Shown here one piece after another: positions 63,095 through 64,000 of a stretch of DNA of 64,000 bases. How positions within the stretch are numbered: position 1 is the first letter of the stretch; each line of letters starts with the position of its first letter. The stretch covers positions 5,967,199 to 6,031,198 of the forward strand of contig CP000875.1 of assembly GCA_000018565.1 (NCBI GenBank), read 5' to 3'. The notes under the pieces are model-generated. The model made no database searches. It had not been told where the DNA came from and worked only from the letters and a program-made list of their open reading frames with translations. The translations under genes and the position numbers were made by a program. The DNA comes from Herpetosiphon aurantiacus DSM 785 (GTDB lineage Bacteria; Chloroflexota; Chloroflexia; Chloroflexales; Herpetosiphonaceae).

Positions 63095-64000
63095 TTAATT
63101 TTGATTGAAGCGTGGCAACAATGACCAAATCAACAAACCACCAGCCAACCACCACATCCAAGGGCTATAAATCTGTTGGGCTTGGAGAATGCTCGCGCTG
63201 ATGATCAAGGCGCTTGCCGCAATCCCTGCGGTAAGACGGCTCAATGCCCGCTCGATTCGTTTGGTGGTGCGCTCTAGTTTGACAATTTCGGTGCGCACTT
63301 GCAAATCGCCTTGAGCAGCCTTGACGTAAAATTGTTTGGCATGGCGCGGAATTTGGCTGAGGTCGGTAATTAATTCGCGGCCTTCGTTAATTACCCGTTC
63401 GCGCAGATCGCGGCCACTGGTTTGCTCACGAATAAAGCGTAAGGCAAAGGGTTTAGTCACGCTGAAAATATCAAAATCGGGCGCTAAACCAGCCGCCACG
63501 CCACCGATAATCCCTACCGTGCGTCCCAAAAAGAGTAATGATTGAGGCAACTGAAACGGCAAATCATAGAGCAATTCGCTTAATCCGCCGACAAAACCCT
63601 CAACATCGATTTGTTGCAACTCGCGAATTGTGCGGCCATAGGTATAGGAAAACCAAATTTCCAAGGCTTGGCGTAATTGTTGATCATTGGCATTGGGCAT
63701 GACCACGCCAATCGAGCGTGCGCCATCGATCATACGTTGTGGTTCGCGCATTACCACGCCAGCTGCAATCGTGGCGAGGCCATCCATCACGCTTTGGGGA
63801 ATTGAATCGACCATGCCAAAATCGAGGAAGGTGATTACAAAGGGTTGTTTGCCATTCGCCAAGCGCTCGCCGACAGGCCGCACAAACAAATTGCCTGGGT
63901 GTGGGTCGGCATGAAAAAAGCCATCGGTAAAGCATTGTTGCAAATAGGCCAAATAAAGCTTTTCGGCCAAATCCAGCCGATCTATTCCAGCTGCATCGAG
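63095..64000 (-). CDS. ABC1/UbiB-family atypical kinase, C-terminal part
   Basis: The frame is open to the right edge, so the N-terminal part (with the KxGQ and ATP-lysine motifs) is outside the window; 301 codons remain. The visible kinase motifs are FFHADPHPGNLFV and the metal-binding FLDFGMVD. The C-terminus has a charged helical stretch (about LERTTKRIERAL) and two hydrophobic segments for membrane anchoring, ending LPRFNQN. The family is linked to quinone and isoprenoid lipid metabolism. An internal TTG at 63970 is not the real start. Confidence 0.9.
   Translation of the reverse strand, partial: LDAAGIDRLDLAEKLYLAYLQQCFTDGFFHADPHPGNLFVRPVGERLANGKQPFVITFLDFGMVDSIPQSVMDGLATIAAGVVMREPQRMIDGARSIGVVMPNANDQQLRQALEIWFSYTYGRTIRELQQIDVEGFVGGLSELLYDLPFQLPQSLLFLGRTVGIIGGVAAGLAPDFDIFSVTKPFALRFIREQTSGRDLRERVINEGRELITDLSQIPRHAKQFYVKAAQGDLQVRTEIVKLERTTKRIERALSRLTAGIAASALIISASILQAQQIYSPWMWWLAGGLLIWSLLPRFNQN

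Overview
The window looks like chromosomal DNA from a filamentous member of the Chloroflexota, most like Herpetosiphon. That placement is inference from recognised families and was not checked by a search. The signs are: moderate GC content, MqnC of the futalosine menaquinone route, a type 2 (FMN-dependent) isopentenyl-diphosphate isomerase, a T-box leader in front of a single-chain glycyl-tRNA synthetase, TAT-exported and Thr/Pro-linker envelope proteins, and intergenic spaces filled with dispersed palindromic repeats.

Layout. 1-7.6 kb: fragment of a repeat-tailed protein, an ArsR-type regulator, the primary-type sigma factor, a molybdopterin oxidoreductase, a small Cys protein, Pgi and a CYTH-CHAD protein. 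7.8-15.8 kb: exported proteins (TAT ferritin-like protein, a repeat protein), a barstar / RNase Sa-like pair, two solute-binding proteins without permeases, oligoendopeptidase F and SecG. 16-27.7 kb: dGTPase, NYN protein, Fni, GNAT, a PASTA class A penicillin-binding protein, SurE, a large pseudo-PP2C / membrane / propeller-like protein and YchF. 28-31.2 kb: a leucine-rich repeat gene between two copies of one intergenic repeat, then a phosphohexomutase. 31.4-39.8 kb: DUF899 protein, Xer recombinase, T-box plus GlyRS, a membrane STAS protein, an epimerase, GAPDH and a phosphodiester glycosidase-like lipoprotein. 39.8-45.4 kb: an HTH-STAND-TPR regulator, two small Chloroflexota-type proteins, and a probably broken HEAT-like gene with a partner. 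45.6-50.9 kb: MqnC, an ABC ATPase fused to a histidine kinase, RNase HI, a Bcp peroxiredoxin and a LacI regulator. 51-56.6 kb: a fructose-type PTS (EIIA-HPr-EI fusion, FruK, FruA) under palindromic operators, then tRNA-Arg. 56.9-64 kb: an esterase, a GlgC pair of which one member has lost its nucleotide-binding signature, tandem DinB proteins, a complete IS4-family element, and the C-terminal part of an ABC1/UbiB kinase.

How the genes work together. The best-supported circuits are fructose uptake (divergent LacI gene, two near-identical operators, one lying over the promoter of the PTS operon), glycogen synthesis (GlgC plus a degenerate GlgC in one operon), the RNase / inhibitor pair with overlapping genes, and tRNA-sensing control of glyS. 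The most unusual genes are the ABC ATPase-histidine kinase fusion (46933-48504), the pseudo-phosphatase sensor-like protein (23963-26554) and the degenerate GlgC (58026-59249). The insertion sequence at 61705-63015 is intact. It is bounded by a 10-bp target duplication, has split one copy of the dispersed repeat, and carries a start-codon hairpin that only read-through transcripts could form.
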